From positions 124,001 to 188,000 of the forward strand of contig VXBP01000349.1 in assembly GCA_013400115.1 (NCBI GenBank): DNA of 64,000 bases. The letters run 5' to 3'. Both the position numbers and the translations under genes were made by a program. Positions 35,513 to 48,638 of the stretch are shown piece by piece (the first letter of the stretch is position 1; every line of letters starts with the position of its first letter). The DNA is from Rhinopomastus cyanomelas. Lineage: Eukaryota > Chordata > Aves > Bucerotiformes > Rhinopomastidae. The notes below the pieces were generated by a model that was not told the DNA's origin, made no database searches, and saw only the letters and a list, made by a program, of their open reading frames with translations.

Positions 35513-37239
35513 GGACCAACTGGAATGCTTTGCCATGTTCCCAGAAGCAATGAGAAACTATAGCTGGACCCATCAGTGAGGGAGAGAAGGAGTCTTGTGG
35601 ACCACAGCAGTATTATGAACAAACACTGGCAACAACTCTATTGTAGAAAAAAGAAAAACACCAGCACTCAGTTTACCATTGGCTGCCGAATTGAATGCCT
35701 TAGCTATGTACAAAGAGTCCCAAGGACAGTTTCAGCTTTATCCAACTGTTCTGATCCAGGACACACGACACACTTGCATGCAATAAACCAGCCAGTCCAG
35801 AAGGATCCATTTGGAATCACCTCTGAATATAGGTAAATATCTCGATGCCCGAACTGCTCCCATCAGAGTAGAGCTGGACCCCGAAGCAAGAAGTGTATTC
35901 GTCTGACTTGCTAATAAAAAACCAAAAACAAGCACAGGCAGACTTTAATGGAGATGAGTTCAGACATCTTGGTAGGACAATAACAGACAGTGTTGAAATC
36001 CCAATGAGATGTCAGATACAGACACTTGTACTTGAAAGAAGTGCCTGTCACACCAAAGTCACCACCAGATTAGGAAACAAGGCAGGGCAAAGGCAGAGTT
36101 GCCACATTAACAAGCCTGGCCACATACAAAAGAATGAGATATCTTGGAGGAGTAGTCCTCTGGTGTCTCTGTAGAGGTGAAAGCCTTCAACTCAAACATC
36201 AACAGGATAATTGCCTGGAGAAGCCAATTGCCTTTGCACTATAGCAACAGCTGGTGCATAAAGTTTTGCACCTTTCAATTATGACTAATCTGAGAGCTCA
36301 TACCAAGCTACAGTCTGCTCAGCGTAGACTTAAACCTTTTGTTTACCACCTCAGTGCAAGACAAGGAGCCTGAGAATCAGTTCACTTTCTTCACAAGCAA
36401 ATGCATCATCTCTTAGCCTAAAGGAAGGGTGAAGGCAGCAAGTTATTTAGGGAAATGCCAATATTTAAAATGATTGAAAGAATGTACTGACACCAGAGAA
36501 TGTGGGGAGGTTATTGTTATTCGAGATATCTTGGAGGATACCATCAGCCACTACCTTAATCTGGCAAGATCCAGAGAAACAGCTAATGCTGTGAGTTTGC
36601 TCATCCTGGATGAGGGGTATCTCTGTGGGACATCTCTTGACATAGAGATGTGAACAGTACTGCAGTAGAGGCACCTTTCCCATGCAGACAACCAAGAGCC
36701 CAAAGTCTTTACCTCTATGTCAAGGCAAAGGAGTGTCACTATTACTCCTTTGTAGATTCATAGTAAGATACAAACTGTTGTCTGATCTGATGCCATTTTG
36801 TGTTCTGCCTTATCTAAAGCAGAAGCAAATTCTGAAGCGATAAGCAGCTGAGCTGCTCTCCCCTTGTACAGTGCTGTGAAGCTTTTAACCACTATCTTAA
36901 AGCAAGCAGCTGCAGAAGTCAGTCATGAAAGAAAATACAGAGCCAAATTCAGGTTTCCTCTTGACAGCATCTCTAACCACCTCTGTTTGAGAACATACTA
37001 ATTCTAATATCAAGACACAGTGGACTTCCTCCTTGCATCTTCAACTACAGCACTGTTTGCTGGGTATTCATGGCTATGGACCCTCTTACATACCTTGTAC
37101 AAGTCCTACCCTCTATTCAGCGCTACTGAGACCAACATTTAGGCTGGTCTTCCCATCACAAGAGGCAAATACGAGTGAAACCAGCAAACAAATATCAGGA
37201 CAGGGACTTGACAACCAGTGACTTGACTAGTGAATGCAA
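35513..37239. other. 1.7-kb stretch, nothing recognised
   Basis: Open frames reach at most 93 codons and show no splice pairing. No repeat family was seen. Confidence 0.45.
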
Positions 37240-37500
37240 TGTGTGAAGAGATTGGGAGAATTGGATATGTTCAGCTTTGAGAAACAGCTAAAGAGGTCTC
37301 TCATTGATGAGTACTGCTACCTACCATGAGACAATAAAGAAGGAAAAACTACTTCAATAATATTGTGGGTTGAGTTTTTTTTTAATTTCTTCCTTAATGA
37401 CAGTTTAAGCCCTGGATCAAGACCTCAAGAGGTGGGAGAGTCTTCCATCCTTGGAACTAGTCAGAGTTTGACTGGACAGAGCTCTCCAAAACCTGACCTT
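37240..37500 (+). mobile_element. Old CR1 LINE fragment
   Basis: The resemblance is ordered but decayed: attggatatgttcagctttg, 'ggtctctcattgatgagtac', then 'agccctggatcaagacctca' and gggagagtcttccatccttg. About 40 bases of T-rich sequence near 37365-37390 interrupt it. Confidence 0.6.
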
Positions 37501-37973
37501 GGTTTAAAAACCACTGATCTTGGAGTAAGTGGTTGACCCAGAGACCTCCAGATCTTCCTCCCAACCTCACTTATTCTACAGTTCCATTTTAAACTTTCAC
37601 TAGTGTGAGACTGACAATCTTCTAGCTCTAGAAACCAAAGGCTGTTGTCCTTCAAGACAGCAGCCACACAAGTAGAGCACAATTCCACCTCAGACGTCTT
37701 GATCCTGCACAAATTAAGAATAATCACACTGGAAGAAGCACTGCCTATTTCTGGCACTGTTGCTGCCAAAAGCACCGCTGAGTCATGTCACAGAGCGAGA
37801 CAAAACAACTTAAGGCAGGAAACTTAAAAACAGGCCTGGAAGTTTATCTGGAGTGACGTCAAGGCAGGTAATTTCTGCAGATCAGGGCTAGACGGATGTG
37901 GTTGTTAGGGTTTTGTCTTTCTGTTGCAAGACTGCTAAGGCAAATTTCTCACACACTTGTTCCCCCGCAGTGT

Positions 37974-37995
37974 GAGAAAGAGAAAGAGAAAGAGA
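37974..37995 (+). repeat. (GAGAAA)n microsatellite
   Basis: About three and a half hexamer units of gagaaa precede actgtgagaaag, a degenerate further unit. This short purine repeat is likely to vary in length. Confidence 0.75.
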
Positions 37996-38402
37996 CTGTG
38001 AGAAAGATGTTCTGAAGTGGGTAGCTCTTCAGGTGAGACTTGAATAAAGCAGGCATTGCAAGTGCTTGCTTTTCCAAGTCCACTTAAGGACCTCAGTGTA
38101 GTCTCAGCACCAAAGAGGTCATCAGCTGAGGTATTGCTGGAGCAGACAATTGGTAGTGTAAAAGAACCACCTGCCAGTCTTCATAACAGCTCTTCTACCC
38201 CACAGAGCATGAACACTGCATTGCTTGCGGACTATCCTCTGGACAGTCTTCACTATGAAGATGCATGGCACACCACAGTTCAAACAATTTAGGTCCCACC
38301 AGGGCCACCACAGACTCGCTGCTTTCCAACTCACAGCCCCAGTAATCTGTTGCATGAAGGATATTTTGTCAGCATGTGGAGAAAGGGGAATGAAGACCAA
38401 CT

Positions 38403-38418
38403 CCCCACCCCACCCCCC
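38403..38418 (-). repeat. C-run, possible G-quadruplex on minus strand
   Basis: Runs of 4, 4 and 6 cytosines are separated by single adenines. The minus strand could supply four guanine triplets if the 6-base run is counted twice, which leaves no loop, so quadruplex formation is less certain than at 6200. Confidence 0.4.
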
Positions 38419-38703
38419 TCCATAGCACTGCCCCACATCAGCTCCAGGAGCCTGGATCAGCATGAGCTACCATCAGCCCTCACATTTCTTCTCCCACAGC
38501 ATAATGTCCCACCTCCAGCCTTCTAGCAATACCTGAACCCACACAGACAGCAGCTATGCCACAGAGTGAGTGTATAATTATATAGTTTCTACCAAACCCC
38601 TGACAAACACCCCCTGTTCTGCCCTCCTAAATTTTCTTGTAGGTCTGCAGGCATCACAACAGTACACACACCCCCCAGTAAGCAATATGGGGAGCTTTTC
38701 TTA

Positions 38704-39190
38704 CCATAGAATGGCAGGTTAGAAGGGATGTCAGAGATCATCCAGTTCCAACCCCCTGCCAAGGGCAGGGACACCTCTCATCAGACCAAGTTGCCCAGAG
38801 ACCCATCCACCCTGGCCTTGAATAAGGCCCAAGATGGACCAGCCACAATGTCCCTGGGCAACCTGTTCCAGTGCTTCAGCACACTCACAGGGAGGAATTT
38901 CTTCCTCAGATCTAATCTGAGCCTCCCCTCTTTCAGCTTGAAATGATCCCTCTTGTTCTATCACTAGAATCCCTTGTAAAAAAAAAAAATCCCTGTCCAT
39001 CTTTCCTGTAGCCTCTTCAGGTACTGGAAGGCTGCTATAAGGTTCCCCTGGAGCCTTGTCTTCTCCAGGCTGAATAGTCCCAGTTCCCTCATCCTGTCTT
39101 CATAGGAGAGGTGCTCCAGCCCTCTGTCATCCTTGTGGCCTTCTCTGGACTCATTCCAGCAGTCCCATGTTCTTAGAACTGATGCCATAC
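38704..39190 (-). mobile_element. CR1 LINE fragment, about 490 bp
   Basis: It reads ccatagaatggcaggttaga, 'ccaagggcagggacacctct', ctgggcaacctgttccagtg and gatctaatctgagcctcccc, then an A12 run (38979-38990) and 'ggtactggaaggctgctata'. The minus frame keeps RGLEHLSYEDRMRELGLFSL, a CR1 ORF2 C-terminal motif, in an 80-codon remnant. It is one of the better-preserved copies. Confidence 0.93.
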
Positions 39191-40440
39191 TGTGTGACTT
39201 ATCCAAGGAATTCTAGCAAAACCTTTACTTTCCTGCTTCCATTGTGACCAGACTTCTCACATCAGGAGTCCTTTGTCCCACCTCAGGACTTATAATGAGA
39301 GAGGAGATTTAAAAATCAAGCCTCAACTGACTAATGAAAACCAGACAGTTTGGTCTTCTTTGAAAGACCTTCAACCCAAGTTAATATTTTCCTTTGAACT
39401 ATCCTTCTATAGCCTGCATTTTGCAGAGCCCACAGCCGCCAAGCTCCACAGCAGTGACAAGGTAACAGCAGTCCACACCCCTAAAAACCAAAAGAACTCA
39501 GCTGCGATTTCAGAAGCCTTCTTGGGCAAGAGGAGAATCAGCCTGTGAAGATGTGTATGGTCATGCTGGAAGAATCACAGCTTCAGATCAAAGACCACAA
39601 ACAGCAGTCCAGTTGCAAGCTGCTGTGACCACAGACATGAAACAGAAAAGTGTTAACCAAGACTAGACTGTGGCTTGTCTTCTGTCCCAGAGCTCCCAAT
39701 GGCCTCTGTGGCATTAGTTTATAGCACTACAGTTTGCAACTGGATGCCAGCAACAGCAGCTAGCTAGGACCTTCTGTAGCATTTCCTGGAGCCTACCTAC
39801 CAGATCTTGTCTCTCTTGACACCCCTAGGTGATAATCTCCCCATACAGATGAAATATTAAGAACCTCAGCTGTTTCTCCACTGTCATGCAAGCCAGTTCA
39901 AAAAACAACAGCAGATCATATCTGCATCAAGATAGAGCCATTCAAAAGCAAACAAGTCCTTTTCAGGCTCCAGCTATCACACATCCCAGTTTCTTCAGAC
40001 TGGGCAATGACACAATGGGACTTATGCAACATAGGGTGTCTGTTGTCACTGTTGTGACCTCACCACATCCAAATGGGCATCAGATTCTATCTTTTCAGAC
40101 TCATCATGGCTGCACATAACTGCCCTGGCAAGGGGTTGAATGCTGCCAGCACCTCCTGTCTCCAGTCTTCCTCATGTTCTCTTCAGAAACCAGGAGCCAT
40201 CTCAAAGCAGTTTGAGACACCATTGAGTAGGTCATTGAGTCTCTAAACCAAGAGCCCAGTCAGTTCAAGCCCAGGACTGCATAAACTGGCAAGGAGTCAT
40301 GCACATACTACAATATAATCTTGAAGCTCAATCTCCAAGAACTTGTCTACTTCATCGATTCACAGTTTCTTCACTTTTATGTGACATAACACATTCAGAG
40401 TGGAAGGTGTTACCCTAAGCCTACACTTTTAACTGCAATG
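39191..40440. other. 1.25-kb stretch, nothing recognised
   Basis: Plus frames of 91 and 77 codons lack splice sites. No repeats were recognised. Confidence 0.45.
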
Positions 40441-40556
40441 GCTCCAAACATGGAGCTTAGGGACATGGTTTAGCAGCTGGCTTCACACAGCTGCTTATAA
40501 TTGGAATTTATGATCTTGAAGGTCTTTTCCAAGCTAAGCAACTCTATAATTCTATG
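40441..40556 (+). mobile_element. CR1 LINE 3' end
   Basis: It reads gctccaaacatggagcttag, 'gggacatggtttagcagctg', atgatcttgaaggtcttttc and the terminal ctctataattctatga. About 20 bases of non-CR1 character interrupt it near 40485-40500. Confidence 0.82.
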
Positions 40557-41896
40557 AAAAGAGCTTTAAAGCAATAAAACAACATCTATGCTAGGGGCTA
40601 GTTGCTAAATTAATCTCAAGTCAGTCTCTGCTACATGGGGTAAAACGTTTAGGTCATCACCTATAAGGTCTCAGAGAAAGCACTGCAACTGAACAGTAGG
40701 GGCTTGCCTACAAGAGAAAAACCATGGCCAGTGCAATTGTCTACTGGAGAGGCAGAGAAACCAAAGATGATTGAAGGACTTGACTTGGACCAACGGACCT
40801 TTTTGAGCAAAACAGCTGTAGCAGTCCAGGCTAGAACAGAAGCAGAGAAAGCTCAGCTGCAGTTTCCAAGCTTTAGTTGGAAAAAGAATCTGGGGGAAGA
40901 CTAAAGTTGACATTTAAATTCATTCATGTATAGTATCTGGGCTACAGGCAGCAGTAAAGCTGGAGACATGTTTAACCTTATGCAAAGAAACAAGTCAAAT
41001 TAAAATGGCTGAATCACTGAGCAGAAACAGTCCATTGTGACCAGAAGTGGAACTCAGAATCCAAGCAGCAAACAATAGAGCAAATTCATCAGATCCAGGT
41101 AGGATAAGTGCTCACCTCCCAACTTATTTTCTTCATATGCTGTTTGGGACAGCGAACAGGTTTCACTTTAGATGTTCAGTGGATGCACAGCTCAGTGTGA
41201 CACCTACACAAGAGGGTCTCAGAACTGATAACAAAAGGTAACTTATTCCATTACATTCTTTTTCTACTAAACTAACTCAGGTTTCAGCACTTCTACCCAA
41301 GAACACACTGCACAGATCGTGCCACCTACAATTGCACCTAAGCGTTCTTACAGAAAGAAAGACCGAAAGCAAACAGTCTCTGTAAACATACTGATACCTC
41401 TTCACCCTCACACTGATCTGACACACTGAACGACAGATGAGCTGGTCCTTTTTTCATCTTGGTGAAGGCTGAGGAGGTGGGCTCTCAGCAGAAAGACATC
41501 TACTGCACTATTATTGTCAGGAAACTTTTTCCAGAGGATCTGGCAGCTGTAAAATAATCACCTTTTTCAGATATGATACAGACCTACACACTACCATTAA
41601 GGAAAAAAATAATGTCTGCTTTCTTTCAGCAAGTCATCTTCCTGGCTTCATACACTGTGCATTAGCCTCACTCTTCAGGTGACATCTCACCTGATGGAGC
41701 TGAACGAGAGTCTAAATAATGTCTCCCACAGGGACCATTACCCTCAAATAAAGGAAAGGAAACACCCTGGAGAGTTGGGAACAAGACACAAAATTAAATA
41801 TATATAGAAGCAGAGCAAACTCAAAGCCCAATACCTGTTAGGCACATTTGCCAACAGCTCACACACAAGGAAGAGTAAACAAAGTTAGGTGCTGCA
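40557..41896. other. 1.3-kb stretch, nothing firm
   Basis: A plus frame at 40704-40904 has charged, helix-like content (TEAEKAQLQFPSFSWKKN) but no acceptor or ATG I can justify. Confidence 0.4.
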
Positions 41897-42290
41897 TAAA
41901 ATGTATTGGGTTGCACAGGGCATCCAAATGTCATCTACCCCAATCCCCCTACAAAAAGGATGGACATCTCTAGTTAGAGCAGCTTGCTCAGAGACCCATC
42001 AAGCCTGACCTTGAATGTCTCCAGGGATGAGGCCTCCACCATCTCTCCAGGTAACCCATTCCAGCAGTCTACCACCTTCAGATTAAACAACTTTTCCTGA
42101 TGTCCACCCAAATCTACCTTTTTCCAGTTTAAAACCATGACCACTTGTCCTGTCATCCCTCACCCTTGTAAACGGTCTTTCCCAGACTCCTGATAGGCCA
42201 CTTTCAGGCATTGGAGTGTTGCTATAAGGTCCCTCAGAATTATCTCTTCAGACTGAAGGACCCCAACTCTCACAACCTGTGTCCCTCTAA
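41897..42290 (-). mobile_element. Old CR1 LINE fragment, about 390 bp
   Basis: It keeps the order 'tgctcagagacccatcaagc', ctccagggatgaggcctcca, 'aacttttcctgatgtccacc' and 'aaggtccctcagaattatct'. The minus frame keeps NLKVVDCWNGLPGEMVEASS, a CR1 C-terminal motif. Heavy substitution indicates age. Confidence 0.85.
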
Positions 42291-42447
42291 AGTACCACGT
42301 CAGTCACAACTGCACCCAACTCTGGCCTAGGACTGCTTTGGTGAAGTGCAGGCAGACACTGGCAGCACAAAGCTCCTGCCTGCCACAGTCCTGCACCCTA
42401 TTTGACAAAACCAACTGCAACTCTGCAAAGCCATGCAAACCAGGTAC

Positions 42448-42548
42448 CTGTGTACATTTTCTTTTGTATTGGAAGTATTTCTGTATCCCACACTATTAGG
42501 ATTCCAGCCACGATCAATGTGAAACACCCAGCAACAGAGCAAACAGAG
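42448..42548 (-). CDS. Candidate transmembrane exon
   Basis: The minus strand has a good acceptor, tgtgcttttcag, then 101 bases, then a donor, CACAG with GTACCT (weaker after GT). With one leading base the segment reads SV, then a hydrophobic helix (CSVAGCFTLIVAGILIVW), then a charged loop DTEILPIQKKMYT and one base. It enters in phase 2 and exits in phase 1. That exit fits the exon at 14560-14472. It does not follow directly from the exon at 48696-48639, which exits in phase 1, so another exon would be needed. The plus strand is open for 172 codons here, which I read as the antisense shadow. Family unknown. Confidence 0.35.
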
Positions 42549-43480
42549 CTGAAAAGCACATGTTTTTCAGCCCTCTCAAATTCAACGACCACTCTCAGTT
42601 TACATAGCAATTATTCAAATTTCATTTGTCACGCTGGAGAGCTGCAAGAAAGAAACAAGCCAGGAGCTCACTCTGCACACTGGGTGCAGAGCAGCTTTCC
42701 CCATGAGCCTTTCCATCAGGATTTGAAGCTTGGCTGGCTCCAAAATCCAATTTCAGAGCAATTTCAATATGTTGCATTGCTGCATAATCTGTGCAGCATC
42801 ATTAAAAAGAAAATAAACTTGTGCCTTCCTCTTAAGTTGGAACTTATTTATTTTCCCTGCAAAATGAGTTTTGATATCATGCTTAGCAGGGAACCAGAGA
42901 TAAGCCAAGCACTGGGTTAGAGATCTGATGTTTTTATCAAGCATCTTTCAGAAGGCAGCAAGGCAGATGTTAAACAGGAAGTGTTTATTGACCTTCTACC
43001 TACTTCATAAAACACTTGCGCAGTTAAAGGAGAAGCAGGAGCTCCAAACAACTCAAGTCTGGATTTCAGCTGTAACAAAGATGAGCTTGTGCATTGTTCT
43101 AGCACAAGAGTGATCTAAGACACCGGGCAGGGCAGAGCTTTAAAGCTGCAATGCTCTTGGAAAAAGCAGGAGGAGCAGAGCTGTCCCAGTCAGGGCTGCT
43201 GTTGCATCCACTACAGTCTGTGGTTACCTGCAGTTCCTTTATCAATAGCTTAAGTCAGCATGACAAAAGCTTGTGCCATTTTCACAGCATAAAAGTTATA
43301 TGCAAACATTACAAAGTGAGGGAAATGAAGGGAAAAATATTAGATGCAGGTGAACTGAGAACCAGCAAAGGCAGATCTGTCTATCCACATCCTCCCAAGC
43401 TCTGATCACAGCAGCCTCTCACTCCTGCATCATTCAGCCAGCAGTGCCCTGCAGCTCACAGCTTTGTGCTGGGTATTTCA
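42549..43480. other. Non-repeat stretch
   Basis: The long plus frame from 42402 runs through to 42920 without any domain. Minus frames of about 60 codons show no splice support. Confidence 0.35.
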
Positions 43481-43672
43481 TAAAATGATTGGGGTTGGAA
43501 GGGACCACTGGAAATCATTTAGTCCAGCCCACCTACCAGAGCAGGATCACATCTAGATTTTTAATGTCTCCAGAGTCAGAGACAGCACAACCCCTCTGGA
43601 CCACCTGTTCTAGTGCTCTTGTACCCTCACCATGAAACAAAAATATTCCTTATGTTCAAATTGAGTTTCCCT
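43481..43672 (-). mobile_element. CR1 LINE 3' fragment
   Basis: It reads ataaaatgattggggttgga, 'cactggaaatcatttagtcc', gcaggatcacatctagattt and 'ctctggaccacctgttctag'. It ends near 'attccttatgttcaaattga'. Confidence 0.88.
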
Positions 43673-46600
43673 ACAACAAATCTCTGAAGGCAAAGTCAGC
43701 TGTCATGTAGTACAGTGTTAGATCAGCACCTTATTCAACTAGAAGGTGGATCCTCAGCTGACAAGAGTGCACCCACCAGAACACTAAAAGTTTCAGAGCC
43801 TTCAGCCTCCTTTTATCACTGTCTCTGATTTCAGTCACCACTCTGGGTAGGAGACTCACCCATCATCCTCTCCTCCTCAAAATACCTCCATATATTGGCA
43901 GCAGCTTTGTGCTAGAAGCTTTGGGGATTTTTTTTCCATCACCAATTACAAGTGTATTATTGTGGTTTAAGGAAGATACCATGAAACCAACTATGGATAC
44001 AGAAGACCTAACCAGGTATTTTTATTATTTGTTAAAAAATAAAAACCAAACCTCAAAACTTTGTTAACTTAACAAAAGAGGGTTTTGTTTACTGGCATGA
44101 AGCTGAGCAACCCAATCCCAGTCTGGTGAGAAAGGGTGCAAATATCCCAACCTAACTAAAGGCAACTGCCATGACATGGCATTCTAGGAAGTGCTTCAAA
44201 TGCTCTTGCCTACCACACAAATTGCATCCCTACCTCCTTCTGAGGTTGCTGACAGATGCCACATATCAGATCCCTTTGTTTCAATTAAATTAAGCAACGA
44301 GCTTGATTCGATTAGCAGGAGGAAGCTAGCAACCAAGATGTTCTCACAGCAGGAGCCGTGGGTCCTGACCAGTCCTTCACTGGCATCAGGCACACATCGT
44401 GTTGCCATCATCAGAGCAAGAGCACAACAGTACAAGTACCACTCTCAGGAGGAGTGTTCTGAAGAGCAAAGGTGTTCAGCACATGCTGAGCAAGGACATT
44501 GAAGATGGAATACCTGTAGGCTGTTAGACTGGTTTTGCAGGCACCACGGGCAGATACCATCTGTTATTAATATACCCCTTGCCTGAATGGATACAGCCAG
44601 AAGCCTCAACACACCCATGTCAACATGCATTACGTTGCTAAACACATTCATTCATTTATAACCCAGTACAGATTTCTGCATTTTGTTCTATTCATTAGCT
44701 GCAAATTGTTAAGGAGGAGGGTTCCTATAGTTAAAGGGAGATTAAAAAACCAAACCCAATGCATGACATCTGGAGGCTTTGGCCCTTATTCCATTTATGG
44801 GAATGTCTGATGGTCTGATGTAATTTTTCTTGTTCTGGGAACATACAACCATTAGTTCCAAATGCACAGAACTCTTAGAGCCACATACAGATCAGAAAAC
44901 CCCAGGCTTGAAAAAAAAAAAGACTCTGGCACTTGCCAGGGCTTAGGAGTGAGGAGATGTGTGAAGGGCTCTTTCCAGGGTCCAGCAGATCTTCAAGCTG
45001 CTCTGTCAGAATTTACATAGCAGATTTAGTTCCAAACAGCCCTACATCATCCTGTCTACACTCCAGGTGTGCAGCTGGAGGCTTCCACACCCATACAGCC
45101 TCTTCACTGAGCAGCAACACCGAGTCCTTCCATCCCCACTCAGTAGACTGGGGTCAGCAGGTGCTACTTGCAACAAACTACAACACAGCAACCTTCCTAC
45201 TTTGAAAGGGTAATTCCCTCTTTGAGAGTACCTCACCTTAAAAAAATATAAAAAGGCCAGACGGAAGATCTGTCAACTCACTTCTCTTTATGATAAAGAA
45301 TAGGATTTGCCTTGTTTCCCCCCCAATCAAGAAACATCTAAGGTTCCCCCAAGAACACCATCTTCTACACCCAATTGGGCCACCAAAATCCCAGACCAGA
45401 GCCTATTAAGTGTCTGTCACTCTTATCTCATAGGGCAAAACATCCTGTACCAGTTTCCTCCCTCCTGACCCCCCTCCCACCCCAAGCTGATACCAAAATA
45501 TCACATCAGTCCAAGAGATAACACCAGAGAAGCCAAGTGGACACAAGGAAGTGAATAAGGGGGTGGTGTCCCACTGCTATCACATGTTGGGAGTCCCCTT
45601 GTCCTCTGTATTACACAATTCAGTCTCCTATGCAGAACAAGGGAACCCTTTGGTTAAGGTAGAGTTCATCCCATCCCTCAGCCTTCTCCATTAGCACATA
45701 TAGTGTATGGTTGAGCATATCAGCATGGACCTACCTCAATTCTTTCTATGAGATGGGTTAACTTACATGATTATAATATTTCTATCTCTATTTAATCCGT
45801 TTTTGACCTTGTGCTTCATTGTGAGAGCAAATCTTGAAGTCAGTTCTACCAGTAAATTATGGGACTGAAGAAGGGCTTGGCAAAGGGCAGCTCACTCCAG
45901 GCAGGGCTTTAGCCAAGTTGTACGTATATGCATTTGTGTGAGGAAGAATATTCTGGCAGGTGACTGCTGAATCCCCTAAAGGCAGTGTTTTGAACACAGA
46001 ATGAATTTTGGGTTGGCCACTGGGATGAAGAGTCAAAAGCCTAACTGCATGGTAATGTAGAAAAGGAGGTTTACAGTATTTATCTATTGTTCTGCCAGGG
46101 GAAATCCTCCCTTGGGTTCGCATTCCAGAAAGCCAGCTCCACTTTACCCTTTGATAACAAGTCTTGGGAACTAAAGACTCCCACTTCACCAGAAATAAAC
46201 TTCACAAGTGATTGGAACAAGTCATCACCAGATACAGCAGAATACAACCCCCAACAAGATATCTATTTCCATCCAGTAGAGTTAAAATGAGCCTGTGGGT
46301 TCAACGGAGGATTTGGCATTTGCCTTTTCAGAGGTGGGGGACAAAGGGCAACCAGGAAAATGGAAGTAGAACCTCTAAGACAAAACAGGTGATACACAGG
46401 CCTTATCCCATTGATTAGGCAAGGATTATTTTTAGATCAGAGTTTCAAATGCAGTCTGTTTTTAAAGAAAACCTTGCAGCAAACTGGAGTTCCAGCTAAG
46501 GTCACTGTCAAATGGGAGAGCTGTGAAGTTTTGAGTCGAAAACCAGCCTTTGAACTAAGGCTTTTCCAGAAAGGGGACCCCAGCTGAGCACACTTAATTA

Positions 46601-48638
46601 GAAGATTCCCAACAATTACTTCCCCAAAGGGAACTCCGCTGTCACAACCAATTGACTTATGAAAGGGAAATGTCTGCCCTGCTCCCCAAAGCCTCCCTTG
46701 GGGATCCCATGTGACTCCTACCCACTCATTTTGATCTGTAGGGACAGCACATGGTATCACAGAAGACATTATTGGGAAGGGAGCATCCATCACAGGAGGT
46801 AACAGGGGCCTTCAGCTTTTGAACTGCAGCTCCTATTCACAGCAGGGCAGGGAGACGATTTAATATTTGGGTCAGTTTTATATCTCACAGCTGTTCAGCA
46901 AGTTACATTAATGCTTTGAAGATTAAACTGTGGGGAAGTTCAGTTGCACATTTTCTCCCAAGACCATGCAGAAAGAAGTTTTTCAGCTTGCAGAAGAAAG
47001 ACAGTCTGCTCCTGTAGCCTGTGCTCAGCAAGAACAGAGGACACAGGAGCAAATTAAGAGTCTGGGATGAAAGTCACATGCTTGTTTTCATACTAGTTGT
47101 CCTTCAGTCAATTCCTAAGCAGCAGAAACAATTTGTGAATGGCTGGTTTACAAGATTGACACCCATGTGGGTGCAGCAGACAACCAAATTATCAGGCAAA
47201 ACACATGCAAACCTCTTCCAAAGAGGAGATCACAAGCTACACCACCTTCTTTTCAATAGGAGAGAATCTCACATCAGCAGCAGCCTCAGACTTCGCAGAT
47301 ATTTTTCTACATTAAGCTCATCTCTGCATCCAGTATCCCAGACCTCATGTATTGACTGAAAAGGGACCTAAGCTTTCCATTCGCCCTTCACACCTCCTAC
47401 ATACAAGCTCCCAACTAGCAGGTACCCACATCCGTCATTCTTTCCCTTCAGGAACAACCTGATCCATCAAGAGCTATCCAGAAGAAAGAGTGAGTAAAGG
47501 AGATAAGTCCCTCCCAGAACAAGTATATCCATTGCCCACCACCAAATTCATTCAAAGGTGGCTCTTCTGACAAAGGTAACCAGCACAGGTCAAAGGCTGC
47601 CCTTTAGCGGCTAGATGCTCATTATGGGATATCCCATATCATTATGGGACTGAATCCTGTGCCATTTTTTCATCTTTTACACCATCTTCTGAGGCAGCTG
47701 CACCAGGTCCCTCAGTACATCATTACACAGGTTGCAGCCTCACCCCTCGTGACAACAGGATCACAGCTCCTTTCATACTCAGCTTGTGTCATCCCCTTCC
47801 AGCCCAGGCTTTCATTAGGAATTAGGTGAAATCCCTAACCACTGTCACTCTCTGGTCCCCTGCCCACATGCTTTGCTTCTCCTGGCAAGGAAAAATCTTG
47901 CTGCATTAGCTCAAATAGCTCATATATCACCCTGTCCACAAGTATGTGCTACCACAGGAGTCACAAAGAGCTTTTTTGGCTGTTCCTCTGAGCAACCAAC
48001 AGGGAAATTTCTTCCCAGGAGCTATTGGCAGTAACTGCCTTCTTTTTTTTTAAAGAGCACAGCTAGACATGCCACTGTTTAAGGAGAAGAGACACAACCT
48101 TTCACCATCCTGGCTTCCCCACCGCCCAGGCTGTCATGGAGTCTCTCTGCCCTTAGCTTTCTATTAGCTAAAAGCACAAGTTAGCTGTGGAACACAACAC
48201 AAAGCTTTGTTAGTAGCAGCTTCACGTTAGAAGACCTTCCAAGAAGCACCCACACCTATACCAGCCTCAGGGTTTCAGGGGGAGACCATTATTCCTCACC
48301 TTTGTCCCTCTCCCTGTTTGACATCGTCCCACAGCTTTGCTCACTCACACTTCTCCCCTTACAGCAGGGCCTCTACAAGCATCACCCCCATCACTGCTTT
48401 TCTCAGGAAAGGATTCCTCAAGAACAAATTAGAAAAACCTAAACCCATGAAAATAAGTTAAAAAACATATACATATCTATCAAAACCTAGGTGCCTTTTA
48501 ACCAAACCTTTCAGAGCATTTCCCGCTCACTTAGCAACCTCAGGTAAAGGCCAACCCCTCACCACGTCTCTTACATCATCTCCCTTTAAACAGCCACAAA
48601 GAGACAAAAAGGCAGCAAAGATAAAAGTCACTACTTAC
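43673..48638. other. 5 kb without recognisable repeats
   Basis: Near 43908-43857 the minus strand has a good donor (GATGG then GTGAGTC) after a 52-base open segment (HKAAANIWRYFEEERMM). Its acceptor, gcttctag, is fair and it enters in phase 0, so it does not follow the start exon at 48696. Frames of 118 (46793-46437) and 110 codons (46189-45857) on the minus strand lack splice support. At least part of this may be a long intron. Confidence 0.35.

Larger units (their letters stand above)
37501..38703. other. 1.2-kb stretch with two low-complexity tracts
   Basis: It holds a (GAGAAA)n microsatellite near 37974-37995 and a C-run at 38403-38418. A 104-codon minus frame (37775-37461) partly overlaps the old CR1 and is discounted. 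Confidence 0.45.

Noticed and set aside
40733..40783. 16-codon ORF with ideal Kozak context (accATGGcc, MASAIVYWRGRETKDD)
   Set aside because: It is too short to distinguish from chance, with no promoter or conservation information.
42402..42920. 172-codon plus-strand open frame, the longest outside repeats
   Set aside because: There is no domain, no coiled-coil or membrane pattern and no clear splice sites. It overlaps the better-supported minus-strand transmembrane exon, so it is read as an antisense shadow plus chance.
43981..44015. Plus-strand ATG with 11 codons (MKPTMDTEDLT) and a GTATTT donor
   Set aside because: The donor is weak, there is no partner exon, and it is very short.
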